Position numbers and translations under genes: made by a program. From JANJUB01 sp964586225 (GTDB taxonomy: Bacteria > Armatimonadota > Fimbriimonadia > Fimbriimonadales > Fimbriimonadaceae): 35,189 bases of DNA. This document shows, one piece after another, positions 17,236-25,151 of the stretch (the first letter of the stretch is position 1; each line of letters opens with the position of its first letter). The stretch covers positions 1-35,189 of the forward strand of contig CAZPHD010000034.1 of assembly GCA_964586225.1 (NCBI GenBank). Reading direction: 5' to 3'. The notes below the pieces were generated by a model. It saw nothing but the letters and a program-made list of their open reading frames with translations. It ran no database searches and was not told the DNA's origin.

Positions 17236-18273
17236 TCAGATGATCTGAACGTCGTTCGGACCCTTCTGAACCGAGCCGATGATGGCGGCCGCTTCACCCG
17301 CTTCGTTGAGACGCTGGACGACGGCCGCCGCAAACTCCTTATCCACGAGCAGGACCATGCCGATGCCCATGTTGAATGCGCGGTACATCTCAGGATCAGA
17401 AATGCCACCGACATCTTGGATCAGATTGAAGATGGGCAGCGGTGACCAAGACCGCCGCTCGATGATGGCTTGGTAGTCGGAAGGCAAGACTCGCGGCAAG
17501 TTGTCATAGAGACCGCCGCCTGTAATGTGCGCGAGGGCGTAGATCTGCGGGAGCTCCTGAAGCAACGGAAACACCGCCCTGTAGTAGCAGCGATGTGGAG
17601 TGAGCAGTTCCTCGCCCAGGCTACGGCCGAGGCCAGGGACTTCGTCACGCACCGACATACCGCCCATTTCGAGTAGCGCCCTTCGGGCTAAAGAAAATCC
17701 GTTCGTGTGCAGACCACTACTCGCAATGCCAATGATGGCGTCACCCGCAGAAGGCTTTCCTCGCGGGAGCTTCCGGTCGGCGTCGACGACTCCGACAATC
17801 GCACCCACGACGTCCACCTCGTCGTCGTGATACACGCCCGGCATTTCGGCGGTCTCCCCGCCGATCAGGACGGCACCCACCTCGGAGCAAGCCGCCGCCA
17901 TACCGCGAAGCACCGACTCGAATTGCGAGCTCTGCAACCGCGACGTCCCGTAATAGTCGAGAAAGAACAGGGGACGAGCGCCCTGACAAAGGATGTCGTT
18001 CACACAGTGGTTCACGATATCGTGGCCCAGACCCTCATACCACCCCACCATGGCCGCAACCTTGGTCTTCGTGCCCACGCCGTCGATGGAACTCACGAGG
18101 ATCGGATGTTCGCAGTCCGGGAAGTTGGCGCGGAAGAGTCCGCCAAACCCGCCGACGCCGGCAACGACATTCTCGTTGTAGGTGGCTTGAATCGTCGGCA
18201 CGACGGCGCGGAGCGCACGTTGAGCCTCATCAATGTCGACACCAGCGGCTCGGTAGGAGGGGGACTCGGCCAT
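17236..18273 (-). CDS. purM: Phosphoribosylformylglycinamidine cyclo-ligase
   Basis: 345 residues from the ATG at 18273; an in-frame start eight codons earlier crosses the promoter. The enzyme makes aminoimidazole ribotide in purine synthesis, using ATP. SYRAAGVDIDEAQRAL is the standard N-terminus, then SSIDGVGTKTKVA, NDILCQGARPLFFLDY, IGGETAEMPGVY and GDAIIGIASSGLHTNG, all PurM signatures. GGLYDNLPRVLP closes the active site. It is a single gene here, with no other pur genes nearby. TACGCT on the minus strand lies exactly six bases before the ATG, giving another apparently leaderless start. Confidence 0.97.
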   Translation of the reverse strand: MAESPSYRAAGVDIDEAQRALRAVVPTIQATYNENVVAGVGGFGGLFRANFPDCEHPILVSSIDGVGTKTKVAAMVGWYEGLGHDIVNHCVNDILCQGARPLFFLDYYGTSRLQSSQFESVLRGMAAACSEVGAVLIGGETAEMPGVYHDDEVDVVGAIVGVVDADRKLPRGKPSAGDAIIGIASSGLHTNGFSLARRALLEMGGMSVRDEVPGLGRSLGEELLTPHRCYYRAVFPLLQELPQIYALAHITGGGLYDNLPRVLPSDYQAIIERRSWSPLPIFNLIQDVGGISDPEMYRAFNMGIGMVLLVDKEFAAAVVQRLNEAGEAAAIIGSVQKGPNDVQII

Positions 18274-18279
18274 GGCGTG

Positions 18280-18285
18280 AGCGTA
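18280..18285 (-). promoter_or_regulatory. TANNNT -10 for purM
   Basis: On the minus strand TACGCT is followed by six bases and the ATG. No purine riboswitch or PurR-like palindrome is visible in the short gap to the next gene. Confidence 0.4.
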
Positions 18286-18335
18286 CCCGTGACTCACCGA
18301 TACGCACGGGTGGGGCTGCCCGTCTAGAACCCCTG

Positions 18336-19436
18336 ATGATTGGATTGTTGCTGGGGTTGGTTCAGGACGCGGATTATCAGAAGTCGCTCGCGTGGGTCGA
18401 GCGGCAGGTCGCCAGGGTCGAACGAGGCCCCGGCTACGCGGATGGTGATTACGGAGCGCGGTACTTTGCCGCCCTTGATGCCCTCGAGGCGGCCGAGGCA
18501 GTGCTCGCCAAGTATGGCCCTCGCCCTGAAACCCAGCGAGTGCTCGGGCGGGTCCATTTTGAGCTCGGGAACTACGCCGAAGCGACCATTGCCTTGGAAG
18601 AAGGTGGTCTTCCCCAGCGCGCTGCCTTCTCGCGGCAGTTCGGGGCCGCGAAAACCTCGTTTGAGGCCAGTCACCCTAAGCGCGTGGTCGCGCACATGGT
18701 GAGGCTGGGGGATCGCTGGGTGATCGCTCATGGCGACCGGCAGACCGAGGGCGACGACCCCGTCCGACCGTTCGTCAATGTGCGGATGTCCGTGATGCGC
18801 GGCGGCAAGAACCTGTTTACGACCGCCAACCTGAAGCGCCCGGACTGGGACGAGAGCGAGATGAACGAAGCGAGCCTCTACGTTCGCGATCTCGACAAGG
18901 ACGGAAAACCGGAAGTCGTGATGATCGGCGTGTTCTATGGCGCGAGTTGGACACCCTCGTTCTTGCAGGTGCTCAGCGAGACGCCGAGTGGGTGGCGAGT
19001 TTCCAACGTGATCCATGCGCACGATCCGCTGTGGATTGATGATCTTGACCGTGACGGGCGGCTTGAAGTTGGCGGGGTGAATGTCATCGGAATGACCCTG
19101 TCGCACGCCGCCCAGCCGCGTTGGCCCGAGATTTATCGGTTCCAGAAGGGACACCTTGTGCGAAGCGATTCGAAGTATCCGAGCCTCTACCGCCCGCTCC
19201 AGAAGGAGATTGACGGCCTGCTGAAGGAGCATAAGTACGACTGGGAACTGCTCGCGTTTCGAGGCCGTTGCGCACGCATCTTGGGCCGGGCGAGCGAAGC
19301 CCCGTCTTGGGAGCGACGAGCCATTGCCGCATTCCAATCCGAGCGCAAACGCGATTCCGAGTGGCCCGCCGCGATCGCGGACTACCTGCGGGATGTCGTG
19401 CGCAAGGATGAAGTGCGCAGGTCAGAGCGCTGGTAG
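18336..19436 (+). CDS. Hypothetical protein with FG-GAP/dockerin-like calcium loops
   Basis: 366 residues. The first 90 are helical and repeat-like (AWVERQVARVERG, AEAVLAKYGPRPETQRVLGR, HFELGNYAEATIALEEG), which resembles TPR helices. The central part has two loops, DLDKDGKPEVV and DLDRDGRLEVGG, in the D-x-D-x-D-G-x-x-E pattern of FG-GAP/VCBS-type calcium-binding repeats. The C-terminal 100 residues are again helical and basic. The N-terminus is hydrophobic only for about 10 residues, so export is unclear. The ATG at 18336 is five bases after TAGAAC, a weak -10. It leads the run of plus-strand genes with a permease, a glycosidase-like lipoprotein and a NodB-fold protein. Confidence 0.72.
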   Translation: MIGLLLGLVQDADYQKSLAWVERQVARVERGPGYADGDYGARYFAALDALEAAEAVLAKYGPRPETQRVLGRVHFELGNYAEATIALEEGGLPQRAAFSRQFGAAKTSFEASHPKRVVAHMVRLGDRWVIAHGDRQTEGDDPVRPFVNVRMSVMRGGKNLFTTANLKRPDWDESEMNEASLYVRDLDKDGKPEVVMIGVFYGASWTPSFLQVLSETPSGWRVSNVIHAHDPLWIDDLDRDGRLEVGGVNVIGMTLSHAAQPRWPEIYRFQKGHLVRSDSKYPSLYRPLQKEIDGLLKEHKYDWELLAFRGRCARILGRASEAPSWERRAIAAFQSERKRDSEWPAAIADYLRDVVRKDEVRRSERW

Positions 19437-19451
19437 GGTAAATCGCCAGGG

Positions 19452-21047
19452 TTGAAGAGCGACCCCGTCGGTTCGGCCAATCCCTGGCGTTTCATCCCGC
19501 TGCTGTACTTCATGCAGGCGGTGCCAGTGACGCTGATCCAGGAGGTCGCCGTCATCGCCTACAAGGACCTCGGCATCGCGAACGAATCGATCACTCGGTG
19601 GACGTCGCTGATCGCGTTGCCGTGGTCGCTCCAGATGATCCTCGGGCCGCTCGTGGACCTCAACCGCACCAAGCGCGGCTGGATTCTCGGTGGCCAACTT
19701 GCGATCGCGCTCGGACTGTGTTTGGCCGCGTTTGCCCTGCAAACGCCGAACGCCTTTGAGTTCTCGCTGGTCATCCTCGGCTTGACGGCTGTCGCCAGTG
19801 CGTTGACCAACATTGCTACCGATGGCTTTGTGATCCTATCGACCACCAAGATCCAGCAGGCGAAGTTCGCGGGGTTTATGTCCACGTTCTACCGCCTGGG
19901 GCGGCTCTTTGCCGCAAGTCTCCTGGTGTTTGTTGCGGGAGTGCTGATGCGCGACCGACCCGCCGAGCAGGCGTGGCCGATCGTGATCTTCCTCGGGCTC
20001 GCGGTATATGCCGTGGCTCATTTGGCCCTCCGACCACTTTTGCCCCGGCCTGAGCTTGACGTCCCGAAGTCGGATCGTTCCGAAACCGCGACCATTCTAA
20101 AGCAGACGCTGTCGCTGCTCGGGGTTGCGCTGGGCGGATACTTCACCGCAAACGCGATCGTGCGGCTCGTGGCCCATGCGATCACGACCGCGACGGGCAT
20201 CATGCCCGGCTGGAAGTTGCCCGACGACAATCGCATCCCGCAACTCATGGGTGTCATCGAAGGTGGTCAGATCGGGTCGCCGATCATGACCGAGGTGGTA
20301 CAGCTCATCGTCGCCGGAGCGATTGCCGTCGGGTCCTTCTTGGCGGCGAGGAGGCTGATCCGTGGGCACACCATGGGCCAGGCACTGGGCTCGTTTTTCG
20401 CCCAGGACCGCATCGCCGCGATCCTCTTCTTCATCCTGTTCTATCGCTTCGGCGAAGCCATGGTCGGCAAGATCACACCTCTGTTCCTGAAGGACGCGGT
20501 GGACAAGGGCGGACTGGCGATTGCCAACGAGCAACTCGGCATCCTGAGCGGCGGCTTTGGGGTGATTGGCATCATTCTCGGGGGCATCACCGGCGGTTGG
20601 GTGGTGTCGAAGATTGGGTTGCGGCGGGCGTTCATTCCCCTCGCGCTCGCGATGCACGTACCGAATGTTCTTTATCTGCTCGCGAGCTACGGCAAACTGC
20701 CGATGCAGCCGCAGGTGCTCCCTTGGGTGGGTGAAATCAGCCCGATGCTCGGCGGAATGCTGTTCGTCGATCAGTTTGGCTATGGCTTCGGCTTCGCGGG
20801 CTACATGATCTATCTGATGTGGGTGGCCCAGCGCGGAAACTTCGTGACCAGCCACTACGCGATCGGCACCGGGATGGGGGCGCTGTGCATCGCAATCGCC
20901 GGGATTCTGAGCGGCGTGGTTCAGGCCAACTTTGGCTACTCGGGCGTGTTTTGGATGGTGCTCGTCGGCTCGATTCCGGGACTGCTGGCGTTGTTGTGGA
21001 TACCGCTGGAGGATGCGCACCGTGAGATCAAGGTTTTGGTGGAATAG
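19452..21047 (+). CDS. AmpG-like MFS permease
   Basis: 531 residues with about 12 hydrophobic segments. The N-terminal half has PLLYFMQAVPVTLIQEVAV, YKDLGIANESITRW and LPWSLQMILGPLVDLN, the pattern of AmpG/PAT-type major facilitator permeases, which import muropeptides or acyl-CoA-like compounds. IATDGFVI in the middle of the first half is also usual. There is a long central loop (roughly residues 190-290) before the second half, longer than in typical AmpG. I start it at the TTG at 19452 because no ATG precedes the first membrane segment; this is the weakest part of the call. Its 3' end overlaps the GH65-like gene by 26 bases. The substrate is unknown. Confidence 0.8.
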   Translation: MKSDPVGSANPWRFIPLLYFMQAVPVTLIQEVAVIAYKDLGIANESITRWTSLIALPWSLQMILGPLVDLNRTKRGWILGGQLAIALGLCLAAFALQTPNAFEFSLVILGLTAVASALTNIATDGFVILSTTKIQQAKFAGFMSTFYRLGRLFAASLLVFVAGVLMRDRPAEQAWPIVIFLGLAVYAVAHLALRPLLPRPELDVPKSDRSETATILKQTLSLLGVALGGYFTANAIVRLVAHAITTATGIMPGWKLPDDNRIPQLMGVIEGGQIGSPIMTEVVQLIVAGAIAVGSFLAARRLIRGHTMGQALGSFFAQDRIAAILFFILFYRFGEAMVGKITPLFLKDAVDKGGLAIANEQLGILSGGFGVIGIILGGITGGWVVSKIGLRRAFIPLALAMHVPNVLYLLASYGKLPMQPQVLPWVGEISPMLGGMLFVDQFGYGFGFAGYMIYLMWVAQRGNFVTSHYAIGTGMGALCIAIAGILSGVVQANFGYSGVFWMVLVGSIPGLLALLWIPLEDAHREIKVLVE

Positions 21048-22692
21048 CTGGTTGGCGATTGGGCTTGTGTTAGCCGGATGCGGTCCTTCGGCTACCCCCA
21101 ATCCAAAATCCAAAGTCCAAAATCCAAAATCTCCCGTCGACCCCTGGGTCGTCGTTTCGCACGATCCCAAGAGCGCAAACATGGCGTGGGTGAGCGATGG
21201 CTTAGTGGGGAGGCGGTTGAGCGCCGACGGACGCATGGTCACCTTCCAGCGACCCGCTGAACACGGGCCAGACCTTTGGACCACCGTTGACGTCAAACAT
21301 GTTCGCCGGACTTGGAATGGGGAAGAGATCGTTCCTGAGGCGGAGGGTTACGAGCGTCGGTGGGACTTGCGCAACGGCACGGTCACGCACCGTTACCAGT
21401 TCAAGGGGCTCGAAATCGAGACGGTATCGGTGGGGTCGGGAGATCAGATCACGACCTTCACCGCCAAGTCCGCGGGTCGATATGGCGAGATCGAGCTTGC
21501 GGCGGGCCAATCCCACGCGGAGGGTGCGCCCGTTAGTGTGCCGGATTTCGACCTCGCACCCGTCCTGATCGATGGCCCGGTCGAAGATCAGCAAGCCATC
21601 AACATCTTCCGCGCCACACTCGCGATGAGCACCCATCCCGACTCGAAAGTGTCGGTGAGTCCTTACGGCACGAGCTCCGGCACGTACGGCGGCCGCGTGT
21701 TCTGGGACGCCGAGATGTGGGTCTTCCCGAGCCTGCTCTTGCTCGATCCCGCCCGCGCTAAGACGATCCTCGACTACCGACTCGCCCGCCCAACCCCCTA
21801 CCCCTGGCAATCCGGTCGGTCCGGAACAGAACTCGCACCACCCGAGTTTCGCAACCAAATCCACGTCAACGGCGCGGTGCTCTGGGCACTCCACCAAGGG
21901 ACCTGGTTTGGACTTGCGTCGGAGTCCCAAGTCGCCAAGATCGAGGGTGAACTTCAGACCTTTTGGCGAGGAAAGATCACGCCAAACGCGGACGGTGCCT
22001 TCGACCTCAAGAACGTGATGGGCGTCGATGAATGGAAGCTCGTTGACAACGAGCTCTACACCAACCTCCTCGCTCAATGGACGCTCAACCGGCGAAGCTG
22101 GGAACGCAGCGCCGAGACGCCGCAACTGAATCTGCCCAAGAGCGACCGTGGCTTCATCGCCTACGAAGGCGAGCGCCAGAAGGTCTTCAAGCAAGCCAAC
22201 GTATTACTGTCGGTCTATCCACTGCAGAATCCGGACGCCGAACGGCAAGCGACCAACCTACTCGCCCGCTACGCCGCAAAACTCGACCCCCTCGGCCCCG
22301 CGATGGGCGAAGCCATGCATGCCACCGCCCGTGCACGATTCGGCGACCCCGACCTCGCTCTTGAGGAGTGGCGTCGCGGCTGGCGGCCCTTTCTGAAGGA
22401 TGGCCTCTTCAGCGAATTCCGCAACAAGGACACCACGGTTTTCGTGACCGGAGCGGGTGGCTGCCTGCAGACGGTGCTCTACGGATTCGCCGGATTTCGG
22501 ATAGACTATCAGCAGAACCCGGACGCGAAGTGGAGCATGCCACTCCGCAACGGCGGATGGCTGAATGTAAACCCACGACTCCCAAAAATCTGGAAGCGGA
22601 TCACGCTTCGTGGAGTGCAGATTTTGGACCAGCGGTTGACCTTCGACATCACGAACGACCAGGTCCGGGTGAAGGAAGGAGACGGTAGATAG
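21022..22692 (+). CDS. GH65-like glycosidase lipoprotein
   Basis: 556 residues from the GTG at 21022, which has GGAGG nine bases upstream; an ATG at 21013 is the alternative. SWLAIGLVLAGC is a lipoprotein signal with C20 lipidated. A short linker encoded by a heptamer repeat follows. The catalytic part has RVFWDAEMWVFPSLLLLDP and AKTILDYRLAR, matching the (alpha/alpha)6-barrel of family 65 and the related PGGHG/ATHL1 glucosidases, then HVNGAVLWAL. It probably acts on a disaccharide or glycosyl group outside the cytoplasmic membrane. Phosphorylase versus hydrolase cannot be decided by eye. Its neighbours are a permease, a NodB-fold protein and a sugar-type binding protein. Confidence 0.85.
   Translation: MRSRFWWNSWLAIGLVLAGCGPSATPNPKSKVQNPKSPVDPWVVVSHDPKSANMAWVSDGLVGRRLSADGRMVTFQRPAEHGPDLWTTVDVKHVRRTWNGEEIVPEAEGYERRWDLRNGTVTHRYQFKGLEIETVSVGSGDQITTFTAKSAGRYGEIELAAGQSHAEGAPVSVPDFDLAPVLIDGPVEDQQAINIFRATLAMSTHPDSKVSVSPYGTSSGTYGGRVFWDAEMWVFPSLLLLDPARAKTILDYRLARPTPYPWQSGRSGTELAPPEFRNQIHVNGAVLWALHQGTWFGLASESQVAKIEGELQTFWRGKITPNADGAFDLKNVMGVDEWKLVDNELYTNLLAQWTLNRRSWERSAETPQLNLPKSDRGFIAYEGERQKVFKQANVLLSVYPLQNPDAERQATNLLARYAAKLDPLGPAMGEAMHATARARFGDPDLALEEWRRGWRPFLKDGLFSEFRNKDTTVFVTGAGGCLQTVLYGFAGFRIDYQQNPDAKWSMPLRNGGWLNVNPRLPKIWKRITLRGVQILDQRLTFDITNDQVRVKEGDGR
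21100..21131 (+). repeat. Heptamer tandem repeat (AATCCAA)4 inside the GH65-like gene
   Basis: Four units of AATCCAA at 21100-21127, the third with one change (AGTCCAA), followed by AATC. It lies directly after the lipobox codons and encodes the NPKSKVQNPKS linker. A 7-base unit is not a multiple of three, so gain or loss of one unit would shift the frame. Confidence 0.85.
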
Positions 22693-22694
22693 CT

Positions 22695-23456
22695 ATGCCG
22701 AATGTTGTTCTCACGATTGACTGCGAAGGTGCCCATCACGACCGCTGCTACACCAGCGATTACGTCAAGATTCTCGAAAGCGCGTTTGTCCCCGCGACGT
22801 GGCTCATCCACGTTTCCATGAAGGACCCCAGCGCCAACACCAACCTGTACTACCACGAGTTCGTCCACAAAATTCCTAGCTGGCACGAGTTCGGTATGAA
22901 GGTCAACTTCGAGAACGAGCGCGGCTATGTCGAGGACGAGAAGGAGCGATGCAACATCATGTGGATCGCCAAGGACACGCTCAAGTCCCACCTGATGAAA
23001 GCGACGTCGTTCCGCGCAGGCGGCTTCGCCCTCCTGCCGTCGGACATCAAGTATCTCGAAGACATGGGCATTATCGTCGATAGCTCGGTCGTTCCGGATG
23101 CCGAATACAAGATGTTTGTGGACTGGACTGGCGCGCCGCACGAACCGTATCACTCCGATGCCGCCGACCTGAAGAAGGAAGGCAGCAACAAGGTTCTGCA
23201 CGTGCCTGTCGCCACTCACAACGGCATGCATGGCTACCTGCACCACGGATTCGACGCGCTGGTTCCGCTCTTCGAAGCGAACATGAACCGCGAAGTCATC
23301 TGCCTCGGCCTCCGCGACTACCACGACTCTTGCGACGATCTCGCCAAGACGATCGAGTATTTCCGCAGCAAGGGTGCCCACTTCACCACGCTAACCCAAG
23401 CCGCCAGCGAGCATTACGAGCACCATGAGGCGCTCGCCACGGCTCAGGCGAAGTAG
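22695..23456 (+). CDS. Polysaccharide deacetylase-like (NodB-fold) protein
   Basis: 253 residues. VVLTIDCEGAHHDRC near the N-terminus has the acidic residues expected on the first strand of NodB-fold hydrolases. ATSFRAGGFALLPSDIKYLE followed by MGIIVDSSVVPD is a well-known block of this fold (the F-R-A-G and D-S-S motifs). YLHHGFDALVPLF and HDSCDDLAKTIEYF close the barrel. Typical members remove acetyl groups from polysaccharides, but some are carbohydrate isomerases or esterases, so the substrate is open. No signal peptide. It begins two bases after the GH65-like stop, with AAGGAGA upstream, and is likely in the same transcript. After its stop come the decamer palindrome and the solute-binding gene. 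Confidence 0.8.
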   Translation: MPNVVLTIDCEGAHHDRCYTSDYVKILESAFVPATWLIHVSMKDPSANTNLYYHEFVHKIPSWHEFGMKVNFENERGYVEDEKERCNIMWIAKDTLKSHLMKATSFRAGGFALLPSDIKYLEDMGIIVDSSVVPDAEYKMFVDWTGAPHEPYHSDAADLKKEGSNKVLHVPVATHNGMHGYLHHGFDALVPLFEANMNREVICLGLRDYHDSCDDLAKTIEYFRSKGAHFTTLTQAASEHYEHHEALATAQAK

Positions 23457-23466
23457 GGGATTGGCT

Positions 23467-23577
23467 CGGGTTGGTTCGGGTTGGTTAGGGTTGGCCGGAT
23501 GATCTGATTGAGAATCCCTCCCCTCTTGAGGGGAGCAACCTCCTTACGGCTAACCCGAACCAACCCGAACCAACCCG
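23467..23577. repeat. Nested inverted repeat of CGGGTTGGTT decamers
   Basis: The left arm, 23467-23496, is two exact CGGGTTGGTT decamers followed by a third variant unit. The right arm, 23548-23577, is its reverse complement with 28 of 30 positions matching (mismatches at arm positions 21 and 27). Inside is a second, perfect palindrome, CTCCCCTC-TT-GAGGGGAG (23518-23535). The G-rich strand has many GG/GGG tracts spaced by TT, a pattern able to form two-layer G-quadruplexes. It fills the gap between the NodB-like and solute-binding genes and ends one base before the -10 of the latter. Confidence 0.9.
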
Positions 23578-23578
23578 G

Positions 23579-23584
23579 TATCCT
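23579..23584 (+). promoter_or_regulatory. TANNNT -10 for the solute-binding protein gene
   Basis: TATCCT exactly six bases before the ATG at 23591, with no ribosome binding site. It abuts the right arm of the inverted repeat, so any -35 contact and RNA polymerase binding would take place on the repeat itself. Confidence 0.45.
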
Positions 23585-23590
23585 CACCGC

Positions 23591-24856
23591 ATGAGAAGGG
23601 CGTGGCTGGCCTTAGCGGTGCTGCTGGTCGGATGCGGAGCAGCCGAAGACAGTGACAACGTCTTGCGCGTTTCCAACTGGGGAGGCGCGGGTGATGACGG
23701 CCCCTTCGAGCAGATGGTGCAGGCTAAGAATCGACAGTTTGGCGAAGAGCACGGGGCCAAGGTCAAGATCGAAGGCATCCCGGGCGAATACGTGCCCAAG
23801 ATGCTCCTCAACTTCACCGCCGGAGCGCAGCCCGATGTCATGGTTGTCGACGCGAGTAGCGCCGCTGTCTTTGTGAATAATGGCCTCCTCCAAGACTTGC
23901 GCCCTTTCATTGAGAACGATCCTAAGTTTAAGCTCACGGACTACTATCAAAACGTGCTCGCCACGTATCAGCGCGGCGAGGCCATCTACGCCATCCCGAA
24001 CGACTTCACCCCGATGGTGATGTACTACAACAAGGACCTCTTCGACGCTGCTGGGGTGCCCTATCCGAAGGCGGGATGGAACTTCGACGACTTCCTCCGC
24101 ACCGCGGAACAACTCACCCGTGGCAAGGTCTACGGTTTCTCGTTCTCCAACTGGATGCCCGGTTGGGTGATGTGGCTGTGGAACAATGGTGGGGAAGTGC
24201 TCTCGCCCGACGGAAGAGCCGCAGGCACGTTTGACTCTCCGGAAAACATTGAGACCTTCACCTTCCTCCGAGACCTCGCGACGAAGCACCGGGTCGCTCC
24301 AACCCTCAGCGAAACCGCATCGCTCGGCGTCGATCTCTTCGCCAATGGCCAAGCGGCGATGACGGTCTCGGGGCATTGGGCCATCGTCGGCTACAAGAAC
24401 GCCAAGAACATCAAGTGGGAGCGGCTGGGTGTCGTCGAACTTCCCCACAATACGCCGACCTCGAACACGGTTCTGTACATGTCGGCCTACGGTATTCCGC
24501 GGGGTGCCAAGAACGCCGATCTTGCCTGGAAGTACATCAAGATGTGGACTTCACAAGCCGTGCAGCGAGACTATCAGACGACGGGCATTGCCGTCTGCGC
24601 CCGGATCGATATCAGCCAAGAGCGGGCGGGGCTTGAGGAGTCGAAACCGGCAGGGCCTGAGGCTCTCATCGAGCGCGCCTTCTTGCCGATCATCCCCACC
24701 GGCCGGCCACCGGCGGGCTCGCGCATCGAAGGGTATGAGATTGTGGAGAAGCACGGCACCAGCGCCATGCAGAGCATCCTCAACGGAGCGGATATCGAGC
24801 GCATTCTCAAGACCACCGCCGCGCGGATCGACGCGGAGTTCGCCAAGAGCCGGTGA
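23591..24856 (+). CDS. ABC transporter solute-binding lipoprotein, sugar type (family 1)
   Basis: 421 residues. RRAWLALAVLLVGCG is a lipoprotein signal with C15. The mature protein has the family 1 pattern: VKIEGIPGEYVPKMLLNFTAG with QPDVMVVD following, then NNGLLQDLRPFIENDPKF, IYAIPNDFTPMVMYYNKDLF and FANGQAAMTVSGHWAI. Such proteins capture sugars or glycosides outside the membrane and deliver them to an ABC permease. No permease or ATPase gene is in the window, so it is an orphan here unless they are elsewhere. It has repeat elements on both sides: the decamer palindrome before it and the stem-loop array after it. Confidence 0.93.
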   Translation: MRRAWLALAVLLVGCGAAEDSDNVLRVSNWGGAGDDGPFEQMVQAKNRQFGEEHGAKVKIEGIPGEYVPKMLLNFTAGAQPDVMVVDASSAAVFVNNGLLQDLRPFIENDPKFKLTDYYQNVLATYQRGEAIYAIPNDFTPMVMYYNKDLFDAAGVPYPKAGWNFDDFLRTAEQLTRGKVYGFSFSNWMPGWVMWLWNNGGEVLSPDGRAAGTFDSPENIETFTFLRDLATKHRVAPTLSETASLGVDLFANGQAAMTVSGHWAIVGYKNAKNIKWERLGVVELPHNTPTSNTVLYMSAYGIPRGAKNADLAWKYIKMWTSQAVQRDYQTTGIAVCARIDISQERAGLEESKPAGPEALIERAFLPIIPTGRPPAGSRIEGYEIVEKHGTSAMQSILNGADIERILKTTAARIDAEFAKSR

Positions 24857-24865
24857 GGTTGTAAC

Positions 24866-25140
24866 GCGCCGAAAGCTAAACGAGGTGCGCGGGGGTCTTG
24901 TACCGCGCCCAGCTGTAACCTACGCAAGCAACGAGGCGCGAGGATGGTTTTTGCCTCGCCTCCGAAGCCCCCACGAGGTCGCGGGGTGGTTTTTCCCCGC
25001 GCCAGCTGAATCATGCCGGGGACCCACTAGGCGACTTAGGGGAAGCGCGGTACAAGTCCCCCGCGCGCCTCGTTGGCTTCCGTGGTTGCAGCTTTGCGCC
25101 GGGAAAAACCACCCGGCGACCTCGTGGGTTCCTGTGGCGC
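24866..25140. repeat. Array of five 29-nt stem-loop elements in two opposed blocks
   Basis: Copies 1-3 are on the plus strand at 24880-24908, 24931-24959 and 24973-25001; copies 4 and 5 are on the minus strand at 25045-25073 and 25097-25125. Every copy starts with ACGAGG, then one pyrimidine, then a 6 or 7-bp stem. The stem at position 11/26 is C-G, A-T, G-C, C-G and C-G in copies 1 to 5, and position 8/29 is G-C or C-G, so pairing is kept while sequence changes. Loops are of two kinds, GGG(T/A)CTTGTA (copies 1, 4) and one with TGGTTTTT (copies 2, 3, 5). The spacer after copy 1 and that after copy 5 are also alike (AGCTG, AACC, ACG, AAGC). This is the 365-base gap 24857-25221; I see no gene in it. 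Confidence 0.9.
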
Positions 25141-25151
25141 GAAGCTTAAAC

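Noticed and set aside
18324..19337. 337-residue minus-strand frame
   Set aside because: Antisense to the 18336 gene, whose D-x-D-x-D-G loops and helix repeats look real, while this frame has none.
20097..21296. 399-residue minus-strand frame
   Set aside because: Antisense to the permease and GH65-like genes; no motif and shadow-like composition.
24866..25140. CRISPR array
   Set aside because: Units vary, point in both directions, have covarying stems and similar spacers; CRISPR repeats would be constant with unrelated spacers, and no cas gene is near.
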